Origin: Diacronema lutheri
Lineage: Eukaryota; Haptophyta; Pavlovophyceae; Pavlovales; Pavlovaceae
Direction: 5' to 3'
Assembly (NCBI GenBank): GCA_019448385.1
Contig: JAGTXO010000026.1
Span: 64,501-128,500 of the forward strand
Length of the DNA: 64,000 nt
Numbering within the stretch: position 1 is the stretch's first letter; every line of letters starts with the position of its first letter. The position numbers and the translations under genes were made by a program. The notes under the pieces were generated by a model, which saw only the letters and a program-made list of their open reading frames with translations, was not told the origin of the DNA and made no database searches. Positions 12,949 through 21,657 of this stretch are shown here, piece by piece.

Positions 12949-14695
12949 TCACTCGGCGTCCGCCTCTTCCGCCTCTGCCTCCTCAACCATCCTCTTTTCC
13001 TCCAGCTCTTTGAGCACCGCGTTCTCCGCATCGAGCGGCGTGTCCTCCTCCTCGCCAACATCGTCGGGCTCGCGTGCAATCTCGGGCATCGGCTTTGGCG
13101 TGAACGTCTTGCCTGCGCGCGCCGGGCGCGCGAGGCGCGGGTGAGGTGCGTTGCACCCGTCAGCGCGAACGGTCGGACCGACCCGGGGCGAGGCGGCGCG
13201 CGCGGCCAAAGCGCCGCGCTGGCGGCGTTGCGCACCCGTGTTCTCGAGGCCGTAACCAATGTAGACGTTTGCAAACTTGACCGACGGCTTGGTCGAGCAG
13301 AAGGCGATCGCTCCGGGCCACGCCGTAGAGAGCGCGTAGGCCACCGCGTACGCGCCGTGCCCCGCCGTGCGCACGCTCCACGCGGGCACGGGCGTGTCGT
13401 CCGACTCGAAGATGGGCGGGTCTGCGCTCAGGTCGTTGAGGAGGTGGTCGGCCTCCTCCTCCTCCTCCTCCTCCTCCTCGCCGCCCTCCTCGCCATCCTC
13501 CTCCTCCGCCTTTGGTGGCTTGGTCGTGCGCCCCACCTTGCGGATGGTCGAGTAGTGGTGCACCCACGCGCTCAGCTCGCCCATCTCCTCGGGCAGCGGC
13601 GCCTCCCACTCCTCCGTGGGCACGATCGGCTTGGGTTCGTCCTCCGAGTCCTCCTCGAAGGAGAACATCCCGCCGGGCGCCACGTACGTGCTGTGCAGGA
13701 TGCGTGCGACCTGCGCGCGTAGGTAGTCCGCCTCGCTGCCCGGGAAGGGCGGGTGCACGACGATCGGCGTCGACAGCCGGCCGGTGAAGTGCTTCTTGAT
13801 TGAGCGCGCGGCGACGATGGCGGCGGGCTTGGCGGGCGGCAGCTCGACCCATTCCTCGCCCAGCTCGTTGCACACCCAGTACCGGAACTTGTTGGTGCCC
13901 GTGCCGTTGCCCTCGAGCGGGACGAGCTTCGCGTCGGCAGCTGCCGCGCCGCCCTCGTCCTCCGCCGCCTCGGGCTCCTCGGCGTACGCGCCCTCGACGA
14001 TCCAGTAATCGGCCTCGGTGCCGAGGACCTTGCCGAAGAATCGGACCGTCCTGAGGCCCTTTGCCGCCACCAGCTTGGCCATCGCCGCGCGCAGCAAAAA
14101 GGCCTCGTCGCGCAGCAGCGCGTGGCCCGCGCCCTCGAAGAATGAGTTCTCCTCGGGCACGTTTGGGAACTCGACCTCCTCTGGCAACTCGGGCTTGGCC
14201 TGCGCACCGGGCGCGCGCAGAGCGCGAGCGTGCACAGCGCCTCAGATTCAGTGCCGCGCGGCACGCCAGGCGTGCGACTACCGCGGCGCGGCGCACGCGC
14301 GCGCACGCGCGCACCCGCAGCACGTCGCGCTTGGCCACGAGCGCAGCCGGCGCGGGCTCGGGCACGGCCTGTTCAGTGGACGCGGGCGGGCGAGCGAGCA
14401 AGAGGCGCGACCCAAAATGGTGCCGCAAAGTGAGAGGCGCGAAGGTCGGTGCGCCGCGCTAGCCACGCGCGGCGCGCGGCCGCGCGGCGCGGCGCCGTGC
14501 CTGCAGGTACTCCTTGCGCGGCACGACGTGCTGCTGCTTGACGGCGAGCGAGATCTGCTCGAACATGGCAAGCGCATTGTCCGAATCCTCTACGATGATC
14601 TTGTCGAGCACCGACGACAGGTGGTCGTGCAGGCTCACGCCGCTCGAATCGGCCTTGAGCAACTTGGCCTTGGCAGCCACCAGCGCGCTCTCCAT
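12949..14695 (-). CDS. Radial spoke head protein 4/6 (three exons)
   Basis: Predicted exons are 14695-14501, 14199-13236 and 13112-12949; the product is 440 residues. Exon 1 gives the N-terminal dimer-like helix (SLHDHLSSVLDKIIVEDSDN). Exon 2 carries the RSP4/6 core: NSFFEGAGHALLRDEA, FFGKVLGTEADYWIVEG, KFRYWVCNELGEEWVELPP and RKVGRTTKPP, with an acidic loop. The last join gives VYIGYGLENTGKTFTPKPMPEI. Intron 2 is GT-AG; intron 1 is best explained with a GC donor (CTGCAG/GCACGG). RSP4/6 sits in the radial spoke head of 9+2 axonemes and controls dynein activity, so the organism makes motile flagella at some stage. The family call is strong, while the exact first exon end is less sure. Confidence 0.88.
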
Positions 14696-14768
14696 GTCAC
14701 CCGGCGCCGTGTAACCGCCACTCGAATTCCCCTTCTTGAGAAAGCCCTGCTGGCCACTCGCGCGAAAA

Positions 14769-15674
14769 ATGGCAAAGCGCAAACCCGATGATGAGGGGGA
14801 GGGTGGCGGCAAGAGGGGAAAGGCGGGGGCCGACGGCGGTGGCGGCAAGAAGGGGAAAGCGGAGGCAGCGGTGCCGCCGCCCAAGCACGGGGAGCCCGGG
14901 CCGTCGGCGGAGACTAGACCCCCCACGGGCAAGGGCGCGCTCGCCGCGTCGCTCGCACCCACGCCAAAGGCGGTGCTGCCATCCTCGCAGCGCGAGTACC
15001 GCGAGCGGCTCGTCAAGCAGAAGAAGGAGATCTACAAGGACCCGCCCGCGCTCCCGCCGCTTGAGGTGCGCGTGCTGCCCGGCAGCAAGCCCGAGCCAAA
15101 GCGCAACGCCGACGGCGAGCTCGTCTTCGCCGACCAGGCCAAGTTTCGGCCCAACCTGACGCCCAAGCAGGTGATGCAGCTCGGCTCGTTTGGCGGCACA
15201 TACTTTCGACCGATCGTCTCGGCGGTCACGGGCGAATCGTACCGCAACATCCACCGCGAGTTCCCCGCCGACTGGTTCGCCGGCCTTGACGAGGTGCGGC
15301 AGGTCGTGTCCGCGAGCTACGACCCGTCGGTCAACCGGTACGGTGTCAAGTGCGGCGGTTCGCTCGGCATGTGGGAGTCGAGCGGCTGGATCTCGCCAAT
15401 CGACCCGTACGGCTGGTTTCATTGGTACTGCCGCTTCTACCTCGGCAGGCGATCGACGGACGACGAGCGGCAGATCGACCGCTGGCTCAAGGGGCAGGGG
15501 CCCACCGGCCGATGGCGCACGCAGCTGTGCAACAAGGTGCTGCAGACCAAGGCCAAGCGGTGGGACGACCCGAAGGTGAGCCCCGTCATACGTATGACGT
15601 GCCAGCACTGGGCCTACGAGCTGACCGAGGGGGACATGAAAAAGCACGCGGCGAAGCAGGGCATGAAGCTGTAG
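14769..15674 (+). CDS. Conserved eukaryotic protein of unknown function
   Basis: The product has 301 residues from an ATG at 14769. A lysine-rich N-terminus (MAKRKPDDEGEGGGKRGK) looks like a nuclear-localisation region. The globular part contains PNLTPKQVMQLGSFGGTYFR, KCGGSLGMWESSGWISPIDP, YGWFHWYCRFYLGRR and DDERQIDRW. The density of Trp, Gly and Tyr and the absence of low complexity indicate a well-conserved domain. I associate this pattern with uncharacterised proteins of fungi and algae, but cannot name a domain. It is divergent from the radial-spoke gene with 73 bp between starts, which suggests a shared promoter. No function is proposed. Confidence 0.85.
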   Translation: MAKRKPDDEGEGGGKRGKAGADGGGGKKGKAEAAVPPPKHGEPGPSAETRPPTGKGALAASLAPTPKAVLPSSQREYRERLVKQKKEIYKDPPALPPLEVRVLPGSKPEPKRNADGELVFADQAKFRPNLTPKQVMQLGSFGGTYFRPIVSAVTGESYRNIHREFPADWFAGLDEVRQVVSASYDPSVNRYGVKCGGSLGMWESSGWISPIDPYGWFHWYCRFYLGRRSTDDERQIDRWLKGQGPTGRWRTQLCNKVLQTKAKRWDDPKVSPVIRMTCQHWAYELTEGDMKKHAAKQGMKL

Positions 15675-15695
15675 CGGGTGTGATGAACTGTGAAG

Positions 15696-16226
15696 TCACG
15701 CCCCACCAACCACGAGCGCACCGAGCGCGTCGCGCACCAGGTGCGGCAGTGGGATGGGCCGGCCGGACCCGTCAACATACACGTGCACAAACGTGCCACA
15801 CGCCGCCGCCTGCTGCTCGGCCGCGCGCTCGTCCAGCCCCGCGAAGATGCCGAGCGAGTAGCCGACGGACGTGTTGCCCAGCTTCACGACGCTCACGCCA
15901 ACGTCGACCGGCCGCGGATAGGACAGCGGCGAGAAGTAGGCGCACGACGAGTGCGCGACAAAGCGCGGGTACGCGGCGCCGATGCCGCACCGGATGAGCT
16001 GCGCATTCACCGCGTCGTCCATGAACGCGTAGTAGATCACGTTGTTGATGTGCCCGAACGCGTCGTTGTCGTTCCAGCGCGTGCCGAGCCGCTCAAAGTG
16101 GCGGAAGTCGGCGCGAGCGAGACGGCGGCTCGTGGCGCTGCCGCTCGCCTGATCGGACAGGCCCCGGAAGGCAGCCGCAGCCCGGATCGAGGAGGCCGTC
16201 CGTGCCGACGCCCACATCATGGCCAT
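15696..16226 (-). CDS. Hotdog-fold thioesterase, 4HBT type
   Basis: The 176-residue protein has an N-terminal extension (MAMMWASARTASSIRAAAAF) resembling a mitochondrial or plastid targeting peptide. The hotdog signature TRWNDNDAFGHINNVIYYAF follows, with the catalytic aspartate region typical of 4-hydroxybenzoyl-CoA/acyl-CoA thioesterases. Then come a long helix, FSPLSYPRPVDVGV and a C-terminal beta strand pair ending VHVYVDGSGRPIPLP. It would hydrolyse acyl thioesters; the substrate is unknown. It is convergent with the conserved gene ending at 15674, only 21 bp away. Confidence 0.85.
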   Translation of the reverse strand: MAMMWASARTASSIRAAAAFRGLSDQASGSATSRRLARADFRHFERLGTRWNDNDAFGHINNVIYYAFMDDAVNAQLIRCGIGAAYPRFVAHSSCAYFSPLSYPRPVDVGVSVVKLGNTSVGYSLGIFAGLDERAAEQQAAACGTFVHVYVDGSGRPIPLPHLVRDALGALVVGGA

Positions 16227-16354
16227 TTCGGTGCCGTTTCAAATAATGTCAGTCAGCGTTGTCAGTCACCGGCGCCGAGGCGCCCTCTCGCCTCTCGCCC
16301 AGGCCACGCCCAAGCCACCCGCTCCCCTCGTCTCAACGCCGCGCCGGCCGCGGC

Positions 16355-19300
16355 CTAGAAGCGGCACGACAGGGTGACGACGAGCGGCTGCGACGGCGCG
16401 TCGGCCAGCCTGGCGGAGGCGGACGGCCGGACCGCGCCCTGCCGCAGCTGCACCTCGCGCACCGCCGCGCGCACCGCCGGCAGATACGCGCGGATCGCCT
16501 CGTTGACGCGCGGCACGGTCGCGAGCTCAAAGGCGCGCACGAGCGAGCCCTCGATCGCGCGCTGCTCGTCGCTCGCCTTGGCGTGCATGATGGCGAAGGC
16601 ATCGACGGATGCGATGATCGCGTCCATCGTGCGCGGCTCGTCGCCGACGGGCAAAACGGTCACGTTGGCCAGCTGCCCACCGAGCGCGAGGAAGAGCACG
16701 AGCTCGAGCACGGCCGTCATCGAGTCGACGAGCGCCGGTCCCCACAGCACGAGCAGGCCGGCGGCGCGTGACATGCGCACGGGCGCGTGCGCGAGCTGCG
16801 ACGCGCCGCCATCGTGCGGCCGCGAGCAGAGCGCATCGATCCACGCGGTCGGCACGACGGGCTGCGCGTGGAGGTAGCCGCGCAGCGCCGCCCATTTGGC
16901 CTCCGCAGGATCGCGCCACGCGTGCACGACGTAAAGGTCGAAGGACGTGCGTGGCACGAACAGCGGCAACGCGAACGACGGCCCGCGCGTGCGCAGGCTG
17001 CCGGCCCGGCCGCCACGCGCACCCGCGCCACGCTCGGCGGGCGCGAGCTGCGCGCCGCGCGCGCCCTCGGCCGCCGGCGCGGCGAGTCGAGCGACCGCGT
17101 CGCGTTCGACGCCGCCGCCATCCTCGCCCGCCGCGTCAGCGCCGGACGGCGCCGCGCATTCGTCAATCTGCGCCGGCCGGCGCTGCGCCGGCGGCGGTGC
17201 GGCGGCGACGCGAAGCGCTTCACGCGACGCGCACGCGGCAGGCGCGCGCAGCCCACCGTCGTTGCAACTGCCCATCGCCTCGTCGCCCACACGCGCAACG
17301 CCCCACCGCGCGGCGAGCAGCGCGTTGAGCGCGACGGGTGGAGACGAGAGCGCCGCCTTGATGCTCGGGTACTCGCCGCTCGACCCACGCACGGCGCGCG
17401 GCGCAGGCGCCGTCCCGCTCGCCGACATGGCACCTAGCGCGCAGAGCGCCTGCTCGTCGAGGCGCACGACGACGAGGGCGCGGAGGCAGTCGTCAATGAT
17501 GCGCGGCACGTCGGGCAGTTGCCGGCCGCTCTCGTAGCCGAGCAGCGGCGCAAGCATTGCGATCGGTGCGGGCTCGCAGCCGCGTCGCAGCCGCGAGAGC
17601 GCGCCGAGCGCCGCCGCGCGCCCGCCCTCGCGGCCAAGCGCGAGCGCGAGCGCAAGCGCGACGACGGGCTCGAGCAGCGCGCCCAGCCGGCCGACCACGC
17701 CGACGCACGCGCGCGCGCACGCGGGCTGCGCGCCGAGCGCAGCCCACTCGAGCGCGAGCGCGGCGACGAGCGTGAGCAGCGCGTGCGCCTGCAGCGCCGC
17801 CGCCATCGTGCCGAGCACGATGGCGTGCACGCACACCGGCCGTGCGGCCCGCACCGGCGGCGGCGCGCCGCTGGCGGGCGGCGGCGCGGCGGGCGGCGCA
17901 GCGGCCGGCGCGGCCGGCGCCCTTGGCGCGCCTTTCGCGTCGAGTGGGCCATCGCGCGAGCGCAGCGCCGAGACGGACGCGGGTGCCGTGTCACGCAGCG
18001 AGGCGGGGGCAAACCAGCCCAAAGCCGCCGAAGCCACCGCTGCCGCCTCCGCGCCGTCGTCGGCGCCGCACGCCGGTGCGACAGCGGCAGCGACCTCGGG
18101 ACTACGGGCCTCGTCGCCGCTGGCCCCCGCCCGCCTCTGTCGGCGATCTCGCTCGCGCCGGCCGAGCGCGCGCGCGAGCGAGGCGAGGAGCGTGCACGCG
18201 ACGAGCACCTGCGCGGCCGCGCACGCCGCGTGGATCCGCCACTCGTGCACGCACGGCCGGCCAACACGCGCGGCCTGTCGGGGGAAGAGCGGCGGCGGCG
18301 TCTCGGGTTGCGCGTGCAGCGCGAGCAGCAGCGCGGCGCCCTCGTGCACAGCCCACGCGCCAAGCAGCGCGCGCAGGCAGCGCGCGGCAAGCAGCAGCTT
18401 GCGCTCCGCCTCGCTCGCGCACACGCTCAGCGCGAGCGCGGGCAACGCGATCAGCACGATCAGGCCGTGCGCGCACGAGCTGAGCGTGTCCGCCCACGCG
18501 TCGTCAGCGCCGTCCGCACGCGGCGCGCACGAGGTGGCCGCGCCCGCCGCCGCCGCCGCCGCCGCTGACGAGGCGGCCGCAGAGGACCCGGCGCGCATTG
18601 CGACGCGCGCGTGCCTCCACCACGCGCGCCACCACCACGCGCGCGCGCGCGACGCGCGCGCGGCGGCCGCGGCCGCCGCAGCCGCGCGCGCGGCCGCGGC
18701 CGCGGCGCGGCGCAGCCACGCGGCGGCGGCGATGCACGCAATGGCGCCGAGCAGCGCGGCGACGGCGGGGGCGAGCGCGAGCGCGCGCAGCTCGGCCCCC
18801 TCCGCGCCCGCCTCGTCGATCGCGCGGTGCAGCGTCTGCTCGAGCTCGTCGCGCTCGAGCGGCAGCGCGCACGCACAGCCACCGTCGAGCGTGCCGCCCT
18901 CCGCGCGCACCGCGCCGGACGGCTCGTCGCGCGGCTCGCGCTCCGGCGGCGCGTCCGCTCCGCCCTCCGCTCCGCCGTCCGTTTCGGCGATGCTCGCGCC
19001 GACGCTCGCGCACGATGGGCGCACGGCATCGCTGCAGCATTCGGCGCCGCCGCTGCTGCGGTCCGCATCGCCGCCGCTGCTCCGATCCAAGCCGCGCGTG
19101 CCGCACGCGCTGCGTTTGGCGTGCAGGTGCGCATGGCTGTCGGTTGGCGCATGGCTGTCGGTTGGCGCATGGCTGTCGGTTGGCGCATGGCGGTCGGTTG
19201 GCGCATGGCGGTCGGTTGGCGCATGGCTGTCGGTTGGCGCATGGCTGTCGGTTGGCGCATGGCTGTCGGTTGGCGTTTTGACCGGCGCGGACGCGCGCCT

Positions 19301-19462
19301 CGCGGGGCTGTGCGCGTGCGGCACGGGCAGCGGCGCGCCCTGCCCGTCGCTCGACTCGCGCCACAGCCGTGCGTCCGCGTTCCGCGCGCGCGCCTTGGCC
19401 GGCGCGCTCATCGTCGGCGAGATGCCACCAACCGTCCCGCTGTCCGCCCGCGCGACGAGCAT
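16355..19462 (-). CDS. Large membrane protein with a TIR-like C-terminal domain
   Basis: The frame is open well upstream, but the upstream part overlaps the nucleoside hydrolase gene; I take the ATG at 19462 (MLVARADSGTVGGISP), giving 1,035 residues. Order: a polar N-terminus with eight PTDSHA/PTDRHA repeats, a hydrophobic segment (LAPAVAALLGAIACIAAAAW), then several more hydrophobic stretches (SSCAHGLIVLIALPALALSV, AVHEGAALLLALHAQ, VLVACTLLASLARAL, IVLGTMAAALQAHALLTLV) spaced by disordered loops. A final cytosolic-looking domain contains FDLYVVHAWRDPAEAKWAAL, AWIDALCSRP and AAGLLVLWGP. That last pattern recalls TIR or TIR-like domains of protists. Whether it signals or cleaves NAD cannot be told from the sequence. 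The start and any introns are uncertain. Confidence 0.6.
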   Translation of the reverse strand: MLVARADSGTVGGISPTMSAPAKARARNADARLWRESSDGQGAPLPVPHAHSPARRASAPVKTPTDSHAPTDSHAPTDSHAPTDRHAPTDRHAPTDSHAPTDSHAPTDSHAHLHAKRSACGTRGLDRSSGGDADRSSGGAECCSDAVRPSCASVGASIAETDGGAEGGADAPPEREPRDEPSGAVRAEGGTLDGGCACALPLERDELEQTLHRAIDEAGAEGAELRALALAPAVAALLGAIACIAAAAWLRRAAAAAARAAAAAAAAARASRARAWWWRAWWRHARVAMRAGSSAAASSAAAAAAAGAATSCAPRADGADDAWADTLSSCAHGLIVLIALPALALSVCASEAERKLLLAARCLRALLGAWAVHEGAALLLALHAQPETPPPLFPRQAARVGRPCVHEWRIHAACAAAQVLVACTLLASLARALGRRERDRRQRRAGASGDEARSPEVAAAVAPACGADDGAEAAAVASAALGWFAPASLRDTAPASVSALRSRDGPLDAKGAPRAPAAPAAAPPAAPPPASGAPPPVRAARPVCVHAIVLGTMAAALQAHALLTLVAALALEWAALGAQPACARACVGVVGRLGALLEPVVALALALALGREGGRAAALGALSRLRRGCEPAPIAMLAPLLGYESGRQLPDVPRIIDDCLRALVVVRLDEQALCALGAMSASGTAPAPRAVRGSSGEYPSIKAALSSPPVALNALLAARWGVARVGDEAMGSCNDGGLRAPAACASREALRVAAAPPPAQRRPAQIDECAAPSGADAAGEDGGGVERDAVARLAAPAAEGARGAQLAPAERGAGARGGRAGSLRTRGPSFALPLFVPRTSFDLYVVHAWRDPAEAKWAALRGYLHAQPVVPTAWIDALCSRPHDGGASQLAHAPVRMSRAAGLLVLWGPALVDSMTAVLELVLFLALGGQLANVTVLPVGDEPRTMDAIIASVDAFAIMHAKASDEQRAIEGSLVRAFELATVPRVNEAIRAYLPAVRAAVREVQLRQGAVRPSASARLADAPSQPLVVTLSCRF
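19134..19277. repeat. 18-bp tandem repeat encoding PTDSHA, 8 copies
   Basis: The unit GGTTGGCGCATGGCTGTC repeats eight times in frame. Copies four and five carry a CGGTC variant that changes Ser to Arg (PTDRHA). The repeat is in the N-terminal tail of the membrane protein and may vary in length between strains. Confidence 0.9.
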
Positions 19463-19647
19463 CGGGATGGGCGCGCGCAGCTGCCGGCGCACGCTGCCCT
19501 CGCCCGCGCCTCGCAAATCGCGTGAGATGGCCACCTCGTGGTAGCTGGGCGGAGATTCCAGAACAGCGGTGCGGTGGCGCGATGAGGTGCGCGGCACGCG
19601 TGGGCGAGGGGTGCGGCACGGCGCGGCGCAGGCGGCGCGCGCTCTTC

Positions 19648-20328
19648 TCACGTGTCCCTCAGCAGCTGCAGCACCGCCTCGACGGGGACCGCCTCGCTTG
19701 CCAGCAGCCGCAGCAGATGAGGGCCGACCCACGTCGCCGGTGGGAAGCAGCAGCCCAGACCCGGCAATACGCCCATCAACGCAACCACTGCGGCGGGTGC
19801 GGCCATGCGCGCGGGGTGGCGGAGGGTGAGCACGTGGGCGGGGCGACGCGCCGGCCCCAGCCGCGCTGTGTACCGTCGTACGGCTTGACGAAGCCGTTGA
19901 GGTGGCGCGTGATGCGCGCGGAGAAACCGAGCGCGTTGAGGCCCCGCTTCTCAAACGCCTCTCGCTCGACGCCGCAGAAGGTCTCAAAGTACCACTGCGC
20001 GGATGCAAAGAGCGCCGCGGGACGGAGCGCACGTGAGGTGCTCGCTGCGCTGCGCGCCGGAGCGCGCGCGCGGCTTGTCGGGGCGCACGCCGCTGCCTGC
20101 GCGCCATGCCTGCTTGGTGCAGCGAGCTGGCAGCCCGCCGGAGCAGAGCCGCCGCCAGAGGCCCTGCAGGCCAAGGAACTGCGCGTCGGCCAAGTAGCGC
20201 ATCACCTGCGCACACGGCGCAAACGGAGGGTGTAAGCGACGCGGTGCATGCCATTTGCAGCCCGAAAAACATATGGCTCATGGGGAGGGGGGGCCGGGGG
20301 GGGGGGGGGGGGGGGGAGGGGAGGGGGT

Positions 20329-20374
<46 letters not shown>

Positions 20375-21143
20375 AAGTAGCGCAGCTGGCCACGCGCTTG
20401 CGCCGCGCGTCGCTCACCGGGCAATTTGTGCGCGTGGCAAAACTCTTGGCGAGCTGCATCGGAAGCATCGGCACGGCGTGCCGGCTCGTGACGACCATAG
20501 GCACGCCGTGCGCAAAGCAGAAGGCGAAGACGCGCTCGGCGGCGGGCATGTCGAAGCCGTTGTTCGTCGAGCTGTCCGGGCGCCAGCCCGATGGCGCGGA
20601 CGCGTCGGGTTCGAGGCCCGCCTGGATCGCGACTGCGCGCGTCTTGGCCTTGAACGCGTCCTCATCGTCATCGATCAGGTCGGCAAGGTCGCGCAGGCTG
20701 GAGATGCACACGAACGTGAGCGACGCGGGCTGCGCGTCCGCGACCACCTCGCGCAGCAGCGCGCCGCCGTCGCGGATTTGGCGCGGCGGCGCGCGCTCGA
20801 GCCCGGCGAGCGCGTACTCGTGCGGCTGCGGCGCGTACGGCGTGCCCTGCGCGCCCGCGCCAACAGGCACGTCATCGACGGACACGTGATCGAGCAGGCG
20901 GCACGCGAGCCGCGCGCGCTCGTGCGCCTGCGCGCCGCCGTTGGCGACCACCGCGCGCAGCCGCACAAGCTCGGGCCGCTGGCGGTGCGCGATCGCCGCG
21001 ACGAGCAGCGCCTTGGCGTCGTCCGGATCAGGACCCACATCGGTCACCAGAACCAACTCACACCGCCCGTGCACCCCCAGCTCCATTGCCGGCGTCAGCG
21101 ATCGGCCGAAGCGCGGGGGCGCTTCGATGATGCGCCCAGTCAT
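19648..21143 (-). CDS. Nucleoside hydrolase-like protein (four exons)
   Basis: Predicted exons are 21143-20418, 20205-20110, 19994-19874 and 19787-19648; the product is 360 residues. The N-terminal LVLVTDVGPDPDDAKALL contains the Asp cluster that binds calcium and ribose in inosine/uridine-preferring nucleoside hydrolases. NNGFDMPAAERVFAFC and GVPMVVTSRHAV follow. The exon joins restore LPARCTKQ-WYFETFCGVE and GFVKPYD-VVALMGVLPG, both sensible for the family. Intron 1 (GTGAGC donor) holds the long C run on the coding strand. Intron 2 appears to use a GC donor (CAG/GCATGG). The enzyme family splits the N-glycosidic bond of ribonucleosides in purine and pyrimidine salvage. The substrate is unknown. 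The family call is good; the second intron is inferred. Confidence 0.75.
20281..20372 (+). repeat. Long poly-G tracts inside an intron
   Basis: Runs of G, broken only by a few A, C or T, extend for about 90 bases, including one pure run of over 30. They lie in intron 1 of the nucleoside hydrolase gene and so are poly-C in the transcript. Such runs are G-quadruplex or i-motif prone, and their length in the assembly is unreliable. Confidence 0.85.
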
Positions 21144-21657
21144 CGCAAAGCGGAAATCACCTCCACCCTTCTCACCAGCAGTTTCATCACGCCAGCTCCA
21201 AACGCGCAAGCGTTGGGAAATGCGCGGTGCTCCCAGGGGCGCGCGGACACGGCCGCGCCAAGAATCATGCCGTCCGTCACGCCGCGCCGCTCACCGCAGC
21301 AAGGTTTCACCTTTCCCCGTCGCGACGGTCGCGCACACCTGGCGGCGCGGCCCACCGCCTACGCGGCTCCCTGGCCCCCCGCAGCGAGCCCGTTTCCCGT
21401 TTGTCGGCTTCACTTCAACAACGAGTTTAATCGTAAAGTGGTTTGTGCCGCTCCGGAAGGGAGAGGGAGGGCTTCGTCAGTTGTGGAGGCGAAATTTCAA
21501 GAAATTCCCCGCTACGCAAGGGGGCGGTCCCCGACTCACCGTACAGGTGGAACCGGGTGAGGGTGGGCCTCGGGGCTGGGCGGCTCGGACTGGTGGTTGG
21601 CCAGAGCTCGAGCTGTGCGGCGCTGAGTGGGGGCACGCGCGCGTCGAGGTCGGCACC

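Noticed and set aside
19134-19277. CRISPR array
   Set aside because: The 18-bp units are contiguous, have no spacers, and encode an in-frame PTDSHA repeat in a eukaryotic gene.
19463-20281. N-terminal extension of the TIR-like membrane protein frame up to 20281
   Set aside because: It overlaps the nucleoside hydrolase exons on the same strand in another frame and has no family features; the open frame is a GC-content effect.
20248-20889. Glycine-rich plus-strand protein at the poly-G tract, and proline-rich proteins at 36407-36788 and 32402-32682
   Set aside because: The Gly and Pro runs are translations of homopolymer tracts in introns or intergenic DNA.
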